From the NCBI RefSeq assembly GCF_964355755.1, contig NC_092676.1, positions 20,382,288 to 20,442,287 of the forward strand: 60,000 bases of DNA. The letters are read 5' to 3'. The translations under genes and the position numbers were made by a program. Below, in pieces: positions 33,352 through 40,529 of the stretch. The notes beneath the pieces are model-generated. The model was not told the DNA's origin and ran no database searches. It saw nothing but the letters and a program-made list of their open reading frames with translations. Numbering within the stretch: position 1 is the stretch's first letter; every line of letters starts with the position of its first letter. Source of the stretch: Antedon mediterranea. Lineage: Eukaryota > Echinodermata > Crinoidea > Comatulida > Antedonidae.

Positions 33352-34363
33352 AGCAACAGATGAACACAGGGATGGGGGTCGGAGGTCAGGCTACAGGTCA
33401 ACAGTTACAGTCCAACAATCCTCAACTTCGACATCTACTAATGAATCAAGCGCAATCACAGGTGAGTTGTTATAGATTTAGTATCTGCTGTTATTAGTTT
33501 TAGTATTTCAAATTTGGTTTATATTTTTTATTAAATTATGCGCGTATGACTTATCAAGCTTTTAATTTAAGTCTTTTTTGGACACCTCTATTAAAGGGAC
33601 ACTTCCCCATGAAATAAAACAGAGGCAATACATATTTAACACTACAGCCAAAAAATTGGTAAATTTGTTGTTGTCTTTATATGTGTATATTGATCTGTGC
33701 AATTTTTATTGTTATGTAAATCCCAAGCAATTCAGTTTCTTTTCTGTGATTTGTGGATATATTAGAATAAATAAATAAATTAAAAAAAAAAACAAAAACA
33801 AAAAAAACCCCTGTTCAGGTGACTATTAAAGGAAAATGTTCTCTTGAAATGAACTAAGGCACAGTATATGTTGTAACAGTACAGCCAATCTTATTCAGTG
33901 GATACCCTTATTTAATGTAAGTGAACACTTTGTTGGATCATGAAGGTGTAGTTTCCTAATAGGGGTGTCCTCTGAATACAGTACAGTACTTATTTGAGCC
34001 CATTTTACACTATATAACTGTACTATAAGTATTTATATTATCCTCGCCAATTATTTAAAAATAATATAATATGTAATATACTTTTCTAATACTCAATAAA
34101 TATGAAAATGACAGGGCCAACAACCAACTCAGACAGCTGTACCAAACCAACAAGGATGGCAGCTTCAGCAACAGCAACAACAGCAGCAGCAACAACAACA
34201 ACAATTTCAACGAGGACCCGCCCCACCTATGATGATGCAACAACCAATACAAAGACAGAACATTACCCAACCAAATCAAATGGCAATGAACCAGAATATT
34301 CAAATGAACCAATCAGGAGCAACTATTGCAGATGACCTTAGTATTATTGATTTATTAAAATAG
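2812..34363 (+). CDS. MED25: MED25, Mediator of RNA polymerase II transcription subunit 25 (20 coding exons, 1194 aa)
   Basis: MED25 is the Mediator subunit that docks transcription activators and links them to RNA polymerase II. Coding exons: 2812-2918, 3853-3898, 7519-7643, 9114-9212, 19294-19414, 20499-20652, 21817-21945, 23434-23559, 23987-24981, 25165-25267, 25842-26071, 26648-26698, 27054-27191, 27478-27588, 28424-28594, 29288-29530, 31562-31603, 32424-32501, 33195-33461, 34115-34363. All have GT/AG sites, and phases join to 3585 nt ending in TAG. ATG 2812 is the first in-frame Met after an upstream in-frame stop. Order: VWA domain (about 1-217), low-complexity middle, ACID domain (about 746-902), Gln-rich tail, LxxLL at 1101-1105, acidic-hydrophobic end (ADDLSIIDLLK). 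Human MED25 is about 747 aa; the extra length is almost all low-complexity. The exon 7 donor (GTTCGA) is weak, and exons 7-11 are assigned by phase and composition, not by conserved domain. Confidence 0.93.
2919..3852. other. MED25 intron 1
   Basis: AT-rich intron. Positions 2984-3122 are a degenerate copy of the CCCTATTAAGGGGACAC repeat family, here running from AGTAGAATCCTGACAG to TAGGGGTACTACTGTA. Nothing else was recognised. Confidence 0.6.
4085..4195. repeat. CCCTATTAAGGGGACAC-type repeat copy
   Basis: The core CCTCTATTAAGGGGACA is followed by TTTTCCTGTGAAATGAACAG. The same order of motifs recurs at 33572-33650 and 48464-48636. Confidence 0.7.
5880..6032 (+). mobile_element. 3' end of a probable non-LTR element with a (TTGAC)n tail
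   Basis: A short unique segment ends in AATGATAATAAATGA followed by five tandem TTGAC units (6001-6030). A simple-repeat tail of this kind after a termination-rich stretch is typical of some non-LTR retrotransposons. No coding sequence remains. Confidence 0.45.
6345..6716. mobile_element. Inverted-repeat element, family D, copy 1
   Basis: The left end TTAACTAAGGGCCTG continues into a segment that is degenerately reverse-complementary to the right end (about 6680-6716, GATCTGAACATACCCTTAG). The TTA-flanked GGGCC-like terminus resembles PIF/Harbinger-type MITEs. A second copy in the opposite orientation lies at about 10771-11115 and shares the motif for which the reverse complement is AGAGGTGGCTT. 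Confidence 0.55.
6782..6990 (+). mobile_element. tRNA-derived SINE, copy 1
   Basis: Starts TGAAGCTGTAGCTGGGTGGT (A-box-like) and has a B-box-like GGTTCAATTC near 6835-6845. It continues through CTCCCTAAGCATCAAATGA to an A-rich tail with GAAATAAATAAA at about 6970. Related copies lie at 23801-23960 and 28722-28935. The tRNA acceptor stem is not preserved, so it is not a functional tRNA gene. Confidence 0.72.
7644..9113. other. MED25 intron 3
   Basis: Contains MITE family A copy 1, then A-rich sequence with an (AAAT)n patch near 8000-8030 and purine-rich stretches up to 8450. Nothing else was recognised. Confidence 0.5.
7660..7850. mobile_element. Palindromic MITE family A, copy 1
   Basis: Ends AAAGCTCTGTCTACACTATC and the complement TAGTGTAGACAGAGCTTAA form terminal inverted repeats. 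The interior has five tandem units of about 18 bp around CCAAATATGGTAGTGATATG. The left end lies 16 nt after the donor of MED25 exon 3. Confidence 0.88.
9262..9335. mobile_element. Short SINE/MITE remnant with an ATTTATATAGCGCC motif
   Basis: A (TCAA)n run is followed by ATTTATATAGCGCC and, after a short spacer, by CATGGCGCTGATGAATA. This combination is typical of the 3' part of dispersed short repeats in invertebrate genomes. It lies about 50 nt after the MED25 exon 4 donor. Confidence 0.45.
10771..11115. mobile_element. Inverted-repeat element, family D, copy 2
   Basis: Starts near CATAAGGTACTTATG and ends near TGTCTGAACTGGCTGTTAA. Internal blocks (GGCGAACATCTGGTACGCAG; AGAGAGGTGGCTTCCACTAA) match blocks of the copy at 6345-6716 in reverse-complement orientation. 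Confidence 0.5.
12660..12960. repeat. Degenerate tandem repeat with ACTAACCCA and CATGGTA motifs
   Basis: ACTAACCCAATCTG, ACTAACCCACTCTG and ACTAACCCACTCCATT recur at intervals of roughly 60-110 bp, each linked to a CATGGTACA or CATGGTTACAT block. The units are too diverged for exact boundaries. Confidence 0.5.
13435..13590. mobile_element. Palindromic MITE family A, copy 2 (decayed)
   Basis: Left end TAAAGCTCTGTCTATAAAC. The interior contains ATGATGTCATATCACT and CTACCATATATGGGCACATC as in the family. The right terminus is eroded (GAGAGCTAAGAGGCTCAG). Confidence 0.7.
13800..14045. repeat. 21-bp minisatellite, about 12 units
   Basis: Tandem variants of CACATATTGGGATTAATAAT run without interruption. 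The unit is a multiple of three, so two reading frames stay open and encode repetitive Asn-Pro-His-Ile peptides; I regard these as by-products. GGATTAATAATCC in each unit is nearly palindromic. Confidence 0.9.
14761..15250. repeat. Diverged tandem array, four units of about 105-155 bp
   Basis: Four units share GAGTTGCAACCTTT, GCAGCAT, ATGAAAACAC, TATTTTATAAAGAACAATCT and TTAAAGATAGCAAACA, starting near 14790, 14892, 15002 and 15157. The outer units also share CTTTATAGG-TTTTAATTTG upstream. Confidence 0.85.
15863..16508. mobile_element. Long foldback (inverted-repeat) element with an 8-9 bp target duplication
   Basis: The left end GGGTATTGCTAAACACCGC is complemented by GCGGTGTTTAGCAATACCC at the right. 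CCATTATAA directly flanks both ends (15854-15862 and 16509-16517), a likely target-site duplication. The arms are complementary over most of their length. Each contains its own internal direct duplication (87-bp offset on the left, 166-bp on the right). No transposase is present. The size of the duplication would suit hAT- or Mutator-like mobilisation. Confidence 0.88.
16598..16670. mobile_element. Partial inverted-repeat element, family F
   Basis: AGCTTACCTGGATAAATTAA followed by CTCTCCAGAGAGAGGATTAG resembles the left half of the element at 21555-21748. No matching right half was found. Confidence 0.45.
17020..18000. repeat. 121-bp tandem array, about seven units plus a split first unit
   Basis: Units contain GACCCTACTGTAGTATTTA, TGTGACATTGACTTGG, ACATAAGCCATACTG and CAATTGATTGCCCAGTGTG. 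Unit starts (TTAGACCCT) recur at 17261, 17382 and 17503 and onward at a 121-bp period. Units 2-5 are nearly identical, one unit near 17780 lacks about 16 bp, and the last is diverged. Low divergence suggests recent amplification. The first unit is interrupted by MITE A copy 3. Confidence 0.93.
17100..17263. mobile_element. Palindromic MITE family A, copy 3, inside the 121-bp array
   Basis: Ends TTAAGCTCTGTCCACTCC and AGTGTAGACAGAGCTTTA. It sits between CATTTCATTA and GACCCTAC of the first array unit. Uninterrupted units give the pre-insertion sequence, and the right junction supports a TTA target. Confidence 0.9.
18619..18788. mobile_element. Palindromic MITE family A, copy 4
   Basis: Ends TTAGGCTCTGTCTACACAATC and AGTAGACAGAGCTTTA. 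The interior has CCAAATATGGTAGTGAT units. The right arm carries a small extra TACAG. Confidence 0.88.
19050..19230. repeat. Strand-asymmetric ATC/TTC triplet tract before MED25 exon 5
   Basis: Nearly pure interspersed CAT and CTT triplets on the plus strand, ending about 65 nt before the exon 5 acceptor at 19293, followed by a T-run and TTTATCTTCATAG. The long antisense open frame (Met/Lys/Asp-rich) is a product of the triplet repeat. Confidence 0.88.
19415..20498. other. MED25 intron 5
   Basis: The segment 19447-19715 has imperfect terminal inverted repeats (ATTAACTAGAGAGGG and CACTTTCTAGTTAAT) with CpG-containing sequence between them and may be a decayed MITE. Nothing else is recognised. 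Confidence 0.4.
20899..21065. mobile_element. Palindromic MITE family A, copy 5
   Basis: Ends TAAAGCTTTGTCTACACTATC and ATAGCATCGACAAAGCTTTA. The interior has ATATATGGACATGATGATG and CCATATTTGGGCACATC as in copies 6 and 8. Confidence 0.88.
21555..21748. mobile_element. Inverted-repeat element, family F
   Basis: TTTTTAGCTTACCTGGATAA at the left is complemented by TTTATCCATGTAAGCCAGC at the right. The TIRs of about 50 bp extend through CTCTCCGAGAAGAGAG. It lies in MED25 intron 6, about 70 nt before the exon 7 acceptor. Confidence 0.75.
22050..22690. repeat. Two to three diverged tandem segments of about 275 bp in MED25 intron 7
   Basis: Blocks CCATGCACAAATAGCTGT, CTTTTGAATGGGTGCGAAT and TTACTAGACCCACCCTTT occur in the same order near 22110-22230 and 22390-22540. 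The beginning of a third unit follows near 22620. An open frame across the first unit is not conserved in the second, so it is not a gene. Confidence 0.75.
23173..23367. mobile_element. Inverted-repeat element, family E
   Basis: TAAGGCCAATTTACACAGAT at the left is complemented by CTGTGTAAATTGGCCTTTA at the right, with GAGCAGTAACAG / TTACTGCTTG extending the TIR. Single termini of the same family occur at about 41900-41923 and 50765-50803. TTA-flanked GGCC ends suggest a PIF/Harbinger-type MITE. Confidence 0.8.
23801..23960 (+). mobile_element. tRNA-derived SINE, copy 2
   Basis: GTGGAGCTGTAGCTTGGTGG and CCTTCCAATCCCAAGG match the SINE at 6782. The B-box region is partly deleted. Its tail runs to within about 27 nt of the MED25 exon 9 acceptor at 23986. 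Confidence 0.7.
23987..24981 (+). other. MED25: MED25 exon 9: large low-complexity exon with a 5-residue tandem repeat
   Basis: This 995-nt exon (residues about 303-634) is rich in Asn, Ser, Gln, Met and Thr. From 24271 to 24555 it carries 19 tandem 15-bp units that encode variants of N-S-G-M-A (residues about 398-492). A pure Gln run of about 12 follows near 24826-24861. No folded domain is recognised; it is probably a disordered linker between the VWA and ACID domains. The donor at 24982 (GTAAGT) is strong. Confidence 0.88.
26072..26647. other. MED25 intron 11
   Basis: An (AAT)n run of about 11 triplets lies at 26159-26191. The donor GTACAA is non-consensus. Read-through from exon 11 would stop at TAA 26096-26098, giving a protein that lacks the ACID domain. 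Nothing else was recognised. Confidence 0.5.
26740..26905. mobile_element. Palindromic MITE family A, copy 6
   Basis: Ends TTAAGATCTGTCTACACC and AGTGTAGACAGACCTTTA. It fills about half of MED25 intron 12, starting about 40 nt after the exon 12 donor. Confidence 0.88.
27281..27446. mobile_element. Palindromic MITE family A, copy 7
   Basis: Left end TTAGAGGTCTGTCTACGC. The right end is shortened to ACTAGTTTAATAGTGAGCTTAA. It occupies most of MED25 intron 13 and ends about 31 nt before the exon 14 acceptor, where the branch point would lie. Confidence 0.82.
27761..28154. mobile_element. Inverted-repeat element, family C
   Basis: TTAAGCCTGGCGCACACTAG at the left is complemented by CTAGTGTGCGCCAGGCTTAA at the right, with TIRs of about 55 bp that include CCAACTGGCACGAGTA. 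The interior repeats GGCGCACACT near 27993 and AGCGCACACTG near 28082. It lies in MED25 intron 14 and is flanked by TTAA. Confidence 0.9.
28722..28935 (+). mobile_element. tRNA-derived SINE, copy 3
   Basis: AGTGGAACTGTAGCTTATTG, a B-box-like GGAGTTCAATC, CTTCCTAAGCCTCAAATGAT and the distal TTTATCCATCCTG-AATTGACGA match copy 1 in order. It ends in a T-rich/A-rich tail. It is a pseudo-tRNA only. Confidence 0.7.
29288..29530 (+). other. MED25: MED25 exon 16: poly-Gln/Pro-Gln exon
   Basis: Phase-0 exon of 81 codons directly after the ACID domain. It begins LQQQFQPGQPRLPN, then becomes a CAG/CAA Gln run and alternating Gln-Pro-Thr repeats. It is low-complexity, with no recognised fold. A second frame across the same bases is open only because of the repeat. 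Confidence 0.85.
29645..29812. mobile_element. Palindromic MITE family A, copy 8
   Basis: A nearly full palindrome: ends TTAAGCTCTGTCTACACTATC and GATAGTGTAGACAAAGCTTTA, with interior ATATATGGACATGATGATG. It lies in MED25 intron 16, about 115 nt after exon 16. Confidence 0.9.
30211..31170 (-). mobile_element. 5'-truncated non-LTR retrotransposon (LINE) inserted in a family G element
   Basis: The minus strand encodes the C-terminal end of a LINE reverse-transcriptase protein. It was inserted after 30210. The 23-24 bp target (30187-30210) is repeated at 31171-31193 with one G fewer. The 3' end carries a (TA)n patch and short CGAAA units before the left duplication. The 5' end is cut off in mid-frame at the right duplication, the expected result of incomplete target-primed reverse transcription. 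Confidence 0.9.
30666..31163 (-). pseudogene. LINE reverse-transcriptase C-terminal fragment
   Basis: About 165 codons with the usual tail motifs of non-LTR polymerase proteins: LPYLSYANLCWA, LQKRALRICAGESFRAHT, LFKRFNVLNIYDLNKLQ, LPSHFNALF and YYFGPKLWTSL. The catalytic palm (including the Y/F-x-DD box) and the endonuclease are absent, so it cannot act on its own. The initial codon is TTG inside a truncated frame and not a true start. The clade could be Jockey/CR1/RTE-like; I cannot choose. Confidence 0.9.
31562..32501 (+). other. MED25: MED25 exons 17-18: two short phase-0 exons
   Basis: Exon 17 (31562-31603, 42 nt) encodes MFNTAINQKIYKNQ. Exon 18 (32424-32501, 78 nt) encodes a probable short helix starting MQIQELEKNLAAAQ. 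Both are symmetric phase-0 exons with good GT/AG sites, so either can be skipped without changing the frame. Confidence 0.8.
32132..32295. mobile_element. Inverted-repeat element, family B, copy 1
   Basis: TTAAGCCGATTTTCCACTAG at the left is complemented by CTAGTGGAAAATCGGCTTA at the right. The TIRs of about 40 bp include ATTCGCGCGAA. CpG-rich, in MED25 intron 17. A decayed second copy lies at 57822-57945. Confidence 0.9.
32502..33194. other. MED25 intron 18
   Basis: The 32880-33115 part contains repeated AACCGTTA/AACCGGTTA motifs (near 32890, 33027, 33057, 33097 and 33107) around CpG-containing sequence and looks like a decayed inverted-repeat element, but the ends are not clear. Confidence 0.35.
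33195..33461 (+). other. MED25: MED25 exon 19: poly-Gln run and LxxLL nuclear-receptor box
   Basis: The exon holds an uninterrupted run of 24 Gln codons (CAG/CAA) at 33288-33359. It is followed by MNTGMGVGGQ and then NPQLRHLLMNQ. LRHLL (33426-33440, residues 1101-1105) is an LxxLL motif in the position and context (NPQLR-LL) of the nuclear-receptor box of vertebrate MED25. The receptor-binding role is inferred from the family. Confidence 0.87.
33572..33990. repeat. CCCTATTAAGGGGACAC-type repeats, two copies
   Basis: The first copy has GGACACCTCTATTAAAGGGAC and CCATGAAATAAAACAGAGGCA. The second (33818-33990) has GTTCAGGTGACTATTAAAGGA, CAATCTTATTCAGTGGATAC and TTGTTGGATCATGAAGGTGT. Same motif order as 48464-48636. 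Lies in MED25 intron 19. Confidence 0.7.
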
Positions 34364-34688
34364 TTTGGTTTAAATAACTATGTTTTTACACAGCATTGTC
34401 ATTTTTTTCAGTAATTTTGCCTTTGGAATTTTAATCAAAGATATATGGGAAAGGCAAGAGCATTAGTTATGAATAGGATATCATCTTTCTGAAATAGTAT
34501 AGCTATGCTTATGCACAAAAACAGGGACATTGAATGCCAGCTACAATTGCCAATGATCTTACCATTTATGTACTGATAAATGTTATGATGGTATGCCTAT
34601 TATTTATATATCAGAAGTAAAGGATAAATAATAACACATACTTTGTTTAAGCGGCGTACAATCTTAATTAATTATATTATTAGAATAC

Positions 34689-34718
34689 AATAAATTTACA
34701 AAACAAATAAGAAATAAA
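34689..34718 (+). terminator. Candidate MED25 polyadenylation signals
   Basis: Two AATAAA hexamers (34689-34694 and 34713-34718) are the first after the MED25 stop at 34363. No cleavage site can be fixed from sequence alone. Confidence 0.4.
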
Positions 34719-35779
34719 GCTTTAGGTATTGTTAATTAAGAAGTCCTATTTATGCATGGATGGTCACTGTGGCATAATATTAATAATATATTATCCGATT
34801 TAAGTTTATTCACAACAGTAGATTATTGAGTAAATAAGTTAGAGTATTGGTACTAATTTGGAATACAATAGAACCCTTTCTTCAGGAAACCTCTATTTAG
34901 GGGACACCTAACATTATATTGGGTCCTGAAGGTGTACATTTAATAGGGGTTTTACTGTATATATATATAGATATGTGCTGTAAAAAAAGTTAATAATGAA
35001 TTTGTGCCTGTCTTGCATGTGGTTCTACCTGACTGGTAGTAAATAAATAAATATGAGACAACTTATTGTATTATTTATTAAGTCCACAAGATCTTTTTTT
35101 ACATATTTATCAAGTGAGTACTGTATTATATTCTCTGGTTTTAATTTTGTATTATGATAAAGATATCAGTGCTAGTGAAGCGAGTTCCTGTAAATTTAAA
35201 AATTGTTTGTAAATTTTTGTTTATGTCGATACTCAACATTAAAAATTTGGTTGGTTAAATACTAGTGATATACACTAGTAAAATGTGGCCACGCCCTTGT
35301 TTGCAATGTGTGTGGTTACCAGTACACTATGGCCATACCCTCATTTGCATTTTGTGTGGTCCCCAGTACAGTCAAATTATGATTCCAGATTTTTAAGAAA
35401 TTGGAATTTTGTGTTTTCAAAAAGTAGCAGAGTAACATATGTATGAGTATTGTATAATAGATTATGTATAACAATTTTTGTTAAGAGGTTGTGATGTTAA
35501 AATATAATATTACATAGTTTGGTAAACATACTCGACACTTTGACCAAATGTCTGGAAAAAAATCACTGTTAATTCTAATTTAGATGTAGAAATTGTGACA
35601 AACATTTCATACAGTAAAATATTATCAATATTTGTATACTAGATATTAACAATGTTATGTTTGTTCTATCAAGAGAATTATAAACAATGTAGAAAAGTTT
35701 GTGATTGTCCAGATCAAGATTTGTTAGTTTTATACTATACTGTATATATGTATAGTAGAGAAACTGATGGCCAGGATTG

Positions 35780-36120
35780 CAACATTATATAATGACATTG
35801 CAGCAAGCATTGCATATTTTGGGCTAGTGACTACTTTGAACAGTTAAACAACTTACATTGCAGATTTTGGACTACTACATTTTACAACAATTTGCATTCA
35901 ATATTTTTCTGGGCTATTTCTGTGTAGAGCATTTTTGTGGGCGTTGGATACTCTATGTTAAGCCATCAACCATTCAACATATTGTATATTTTTCGGCTAA
36001 TGCCCTGATGAACCACATGAGTAAAAACATTGAACATGGCACATATTTGGGCTACTGCTGTGTAGAGTATGGAAAATTACATCATTGCTGAATTCTTTTG
36101 GGGGCTATCATTTTTTGGGC
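35780..36120. repeat. Degenerate tandem repeat downstream of MED25
   Basis: CATTGCATATTTTGGGCTA, CATTGCAGATTTTGGACTA, CATTCAATATTTTTCTGGGC and CATGGCACATATTTGGGCTA recur in order. Two units end in CTGTGTAGAG. Diverged, no exact period. Confidence 0.55.
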
Positions 36121-36399
36121 ACTTTAGAGCACTTTTGGGATTTGCATCAAGGTGTAAGTTTACAAACTTTTGAAGATGAAATAAAAAAAAAAACATGATT
36201 AAGTTGTATTGTATTTTGTGTTTTATATGCTATCTGTTGTGGTCATTGAACTGAATAAAAATTGCAAATTGCAATGGATAATATAAAGCGTTTTATAAAT
36301 ACAGTATTTGTATAAATAAACAAATAATAAATAAAGCGCGACCTCAATTTTATACTGATTTTTGGTCATGTCACTGAACTTTCTAAGTTTTTATGATGA

Positions 36400-36575
36400 C
36401 AAAAATAATGGAGAAAGAGGGCGATAGCGCCACACCCACCAATCAGATGATAGAATGCGGAGGCCGAAAAAAGAGATAGCGATAGCCATATTGTGTGAAA
36501 CCGCAGGGTCTGATTTCCGCTATAATAGTGGCTTACTGTCATCATTATAAACGTGTTGGACGGCAACGAAAAGGT
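36400..36575 (+). promoter_or_regulatory. Candidate promoter and non-coding first exon, probably for PACSIN
   Basis: A CpG-enriched island in AT-rich DNA holds a consensus-like CCAAT box (ACCAATCAG near 36438), GCGGAGGCCG, and a GCCATATTG reminiscent of a YY1 site. A donor-like AAAAG|GTATAA follows at 36573. Further CpG patches continue to about 36760. PACSIN exon 1 has an acceptor 11 nt before its ATG, so an upstream non-coding exon must exist. This is the best candidate seen, but no transcript evidence is available. Confidence 0.4.
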
Positions 36576-37765
36576 ATAATCTATGTTCTTATTCTGAATT
36601 ATTTAGGTATGGTTTTAATGTTGATGTCGGTTAGTGAGAAGTGTGATGTTAGGCTTTACCAAAAGGACAGGCTTGAACGTCGACGATGATGTAGGCCTCT
36701 CTCTGCTGGCTAGGCCTAGCTTACAGTAAACACCGCAGTAAGCCAGCATCATATAGGCCTAGGCCTGTGGTCGTGGAGGTCTTTCTTGGTCACACATCAC
36801 TGTGTTTGTGTTGGTTGGTATAGGCCTAGCGAAGGTTATTTGGCGCCTTATACTATATTCCAACATTTGAAGTTGTGATAATTTTCATGACTAGCCGAGG
36901 CCCGTTTTTTTGTAGTGCCTTTAAAAAAAAATTGTTTACACTTTATAATTACAGTTTTTTAAAGTTTGTTGCAGTGGCTAATTTTTATTTTGAGGTGGTA
37001 GCCTAGCTAGGCCCTAGTTCTAAATTTGTTGCTGAATAAATTTAATTGTGTAGTGTAGTTTTGAACTGTTTGTGGAGCACTTTAAGTGTATGTTTTGTTC
37101 TTTAATTGTGCAATTTATTTTTAATTTTCAGAATTTTGTTTTTATTTTTACGCTTCCTTCTTTCATTTTGCAATTACTTTTTTGTGTGTTTCCATGACAG
37201 TTACAAGCCACCAGGATCTGGGGAGTGGGGTACTAAGCATATTATTTAAATTTTGGTTGGCGGGATTAAAATGTTTAATAATTACTTTTTTACAGGAGTT
37301 TACATTTAAGTTTACATAAACTCCAGGAGGCGGGTGGTTTGTGACTGATATATTTCCATACGGAGAGGTCACTGTGTTGCATTTAGGGGGGAATATTTTT
37401 ATGGTACTGGTAGCGCAAGCGTGGGAAATGAAAGGGTGAAGTTAGTAGTTTAAGTCCCTGGCCCGTCCAGTGTCAAAATGTCACGATTTATCGCAAAATT
37501 TTAGCAGGGATTTTAGCTATACTAAATGCTAAGCCTGTTGTAAAGGAATCCTACCTTTGAATCAATTAAAACTAGCCGCTTATGTTATCGCAAACCCCGT
37601 CACGAACAGTTCCCCTTTTGCCAGGGACTAGTAGAAATATTGGGCTCATCTGGCCTGGCCTTTTTCCTGTCATCTTGGTACAGTAGTTCAAGTCCATAGT
37701 ATTTTTCAGTAAAACAGGTAGCGCAAGTGCCTCATGTCTCGAAGTGGCTGCTGCAACCCCCATTG

Positions 37766-37824
37766 TCAGGGCTCGATATTTATAGTGGTCTAGCTAGTAA
37801 AATTTCAAAAATCGAGCCCTGATT
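37766..37824. repeat. Short perfect-stem inverted repeat
   Basis: CAGGGCTCGAT and ATCGAGCCCTG (about 37767-37822) flank an AT-rich spacer of about 33 bp. Probably a minimal MITE or hairpin remnant. Confidence 0.6.
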
Positions 37825-39157
37825 GTATACTCGTCTGTTACAGTGCATCCTCGGTTTAGAATTTAATCTTATTTTAGTGACCTATGACCACATACTGTTT
37901 TATAGTATTCATTTTTTGTTCTTGCTATTCATTATTTGTATACAATGCCTGTAGTAAATAAATAAAACAAACAAACAAACTACTGTATATGATATGTGAA
38001 TGGAGGAATTGGATTATAATTTAATGCAAATATATTTATAGCAAATTCAATTTGGATTACAGTAGGAAAAGCCTTGTGTTGTGAAAGAATTTCAGTGACT
38101 CCTTGAGATCCAAGATTAAAAAAGTGTTTCATCCCAATATTAGCATAAAAATGGTAACAACAAACAAACATACTACATAATGTAACTATTTTCTACAGGT
38201 ACATGTTTCTGAACAATGTGAATGAACTGAATCTGAACTAACATCTTTTTTATAGTGTTTAGGTATTTAATCTGTATGTTGAGTGGACTGATAGGACAAG
38301 AATTGGATAATAGAAATCGCATAGAAAAAGCACTCACAATACAATATCTCTCTTTATTTGTTCTGGGTCAGTTGTTATCAGGTATTTGGCTGGTTTTTTG
38401 TTGACTATGATTACGAAGTATTATGTAGATCCCAAGTTCTGTAACTTAGTAATTTAAATACTGATCATTGAAAAAAAGAATCTGAAAAAAAAGTGTTTTT
38501 TTTTTTTTTATTTCTATATTGATAAACGAAACATTTATATTATTATTATAATTAAAAATTCAAATTAAAAATTTTTTTTTAATCTTGTACAAATGTCTTC
38601 AGCTGGAATTTGTATGTTGCTATACTATAGAATAACCGGTTTCTCAATTGATTAGTAAAATATGTTATAGTGGCGTTCACATCAAACTATAGCTAGTTTT
38701 AATTTAACGGGATTATCCATATGATCTCACCATAATTTGGATATGATGGTTTTTTCCTGGACATTTGAATTGTGTGATAATTAATGTGTAGCTCATTTCC
38801 AAAGATATTAATCGTAGATGTACCCTTCTGTAAACAGCTTTTTTATGACCTTATACAGTAGAGTGTATACAACACAACATCTGATGATATCTTCCTGTCT
38901 AAAAATGTTGTAGGTGTGAAAAGGAAGCATAGAAAAACAATTGTAAAAGTTTTCACATGCACTGCATTAGAGATTTTTTTTTGCGATGAAGTTTAAGGTC
39001 ATGTCAATTCGTAGTGCGCATGTGCTGCGAGAAAGTTATTTTTCCTTACTCTATAATACGCGACACAGTTTTGGTGGTTTCTGGGTCCACGCCTGGGTGA
39101 CGACCAACAAAAAAATTAATGCGTAGGTCCTTAGGTCGTTTCAATTAGGAAGCTCCC

Positions 39158-39307
39158 TAAAGTTCTGTCTACACTATCAAACTTTATGTGATATGCCCAT
39201 ATATGGACATGATGTCATATCACTACTATATTTGGGCATATCACTGTCATATTTGGGCATATCACACTTTTTTTGTCAAACTAGTTTGATAGTGTAGAGA
39301 GAGCTTA
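39158..39307. mobile_element. Palindromic MITE family A, copy 9
   Basis: Ends CTAAAGTTCTGTCTACACTATC and ATAGTGTAGAGAGAGCTTAG. Interior as in copies 5 and 8 but shorter. Confidence 0.87.
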
Positions 39308-39544
39308 GCACTGCTTGATTGATTGTGCATTTTATATTTTAATTTAATAGAGTTATGGCATTGCGTTGTACTTTGGACCAATAGTAATGATTTTATGATT
39401 ACAGTGTAGTAATTAGTATGGAACCAACCCAGAAAGTAAACAATTCTTTGGATACAGTATACAAGTGGCTAAATTATTTAAAATGTAAAAACTAATTTAA
39501 CAATCTTGCTAATTAGGAATCTTTAATGAAGGTGTAGTAAATTA

Positions 39545-39715
39545 GAACCCTACTGTTAGTGTTAATCAATTTCACGACCTAACAACAAATGTGCCACAAG
39601 AGAGTGTCCCCTAAATAGGTGTGTCCGTCATATAGCGTTAATTACATTCATTTCCTGTCATAAGTAAGTGTTTCCTTAATATTAATATAGGGGTGTCCAC
39701 TGAATAGGCTGCAAT
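39545..39715. repeat. CCCTATTAAGGGGACAC-type repeat copy
   Basis: GTGTCCCCTAAATAGGTGTGT followed by ATAGGGGTGTCCACTGAATAG marks this copy. Orientation is like that of the copy at 9480-9570. Confidence 0.6.
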
Positions 39716-40529
39716 ACTGTAGGAGGGGTTAAATAAGTTGTAAATGGCTAAATTGGGCGTGTTTATCTGAACAGAGTTACAGAAAGCTACCAATAACTCT
39801 AATTTAATGATAAACACAGTACATACCTGAATTATGAACATCCTAAAGTTATTTATAATAAAGTATCATATTGAACACTCTACATACTGAATAAAATGGT
39901 ACTTGAAAATGTACGATAATATTTGCTACTGTAATTCAAAGCTTCCTAGTGACATTTTATGCAAGTGTACAGTAGATAACGCAGGATTATAGAGTATTAA
40001 AAAGCAGGTCTGGAAGCTTTAGAGTGTGACCTGATGGCTTTAACGCATGGCTACAGTGCTGGTATTGAACAGCTCAATCTAGTGAATGTTTCTGAAATGC
40101 TCATGGTGAGCATGCAGTGGCTCCATGGTCGGCCTAGCCAGCCTGCGCTCCCCCTAATTAAACATTAGAACATTATTAAGCCAAGCTCAGCAATTCATTT
40201 CACAATATTTAAACCCCTACCAGCTCACCTCCCTCCTCCCATTTTCAATCCTGGATCCTCCAATGGCATGCATTCTATGTTGTTACAGTAATGTATTTTA
40301 ATGTTAGCAAGGATTACAGTACAATGTATTAGTAATACTGTAGTAGTATCATCAGGAAAAGGAGAAAACTGGTCAACAACACTTAGTTATTTTATACAGT
40401 GGTACTTTGTAAGTACAGTAGATACAATTCCTACCTTATTTTCCGCTTACCATTACCACTCTTCTATATATAAATTTACGTAAGGGCAAAATTCGGTAAA
40501 TCGCGCGTTTTTTCTAGAATGTTTACTCG

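Larger units (their letters stand above)
34364..36360. other. MED25 3' UTR and flank
   Basis: No coding is seen. Candidate AATAAA signals sit at 34689-34694 and 34713-34718, with later ones near 35042, 36179 and 36311-36343, so the true cleavage site is open. A copy of the CCCTATTAAGGGGACAC repeat spans 34868-34960. The part 35780-36120 is a degenerate tandem repeat with CATTGCA-ATTTTGGGCTA and CTGTGTAGAG motifs. Confidence 0.5.

Noticed and set aside
37572-37763. Minus-strand 63-codon frame in the intergenic region
   Set aside because: No domain, no promoter or splice context; neighbouring sequence is non-coding in character.
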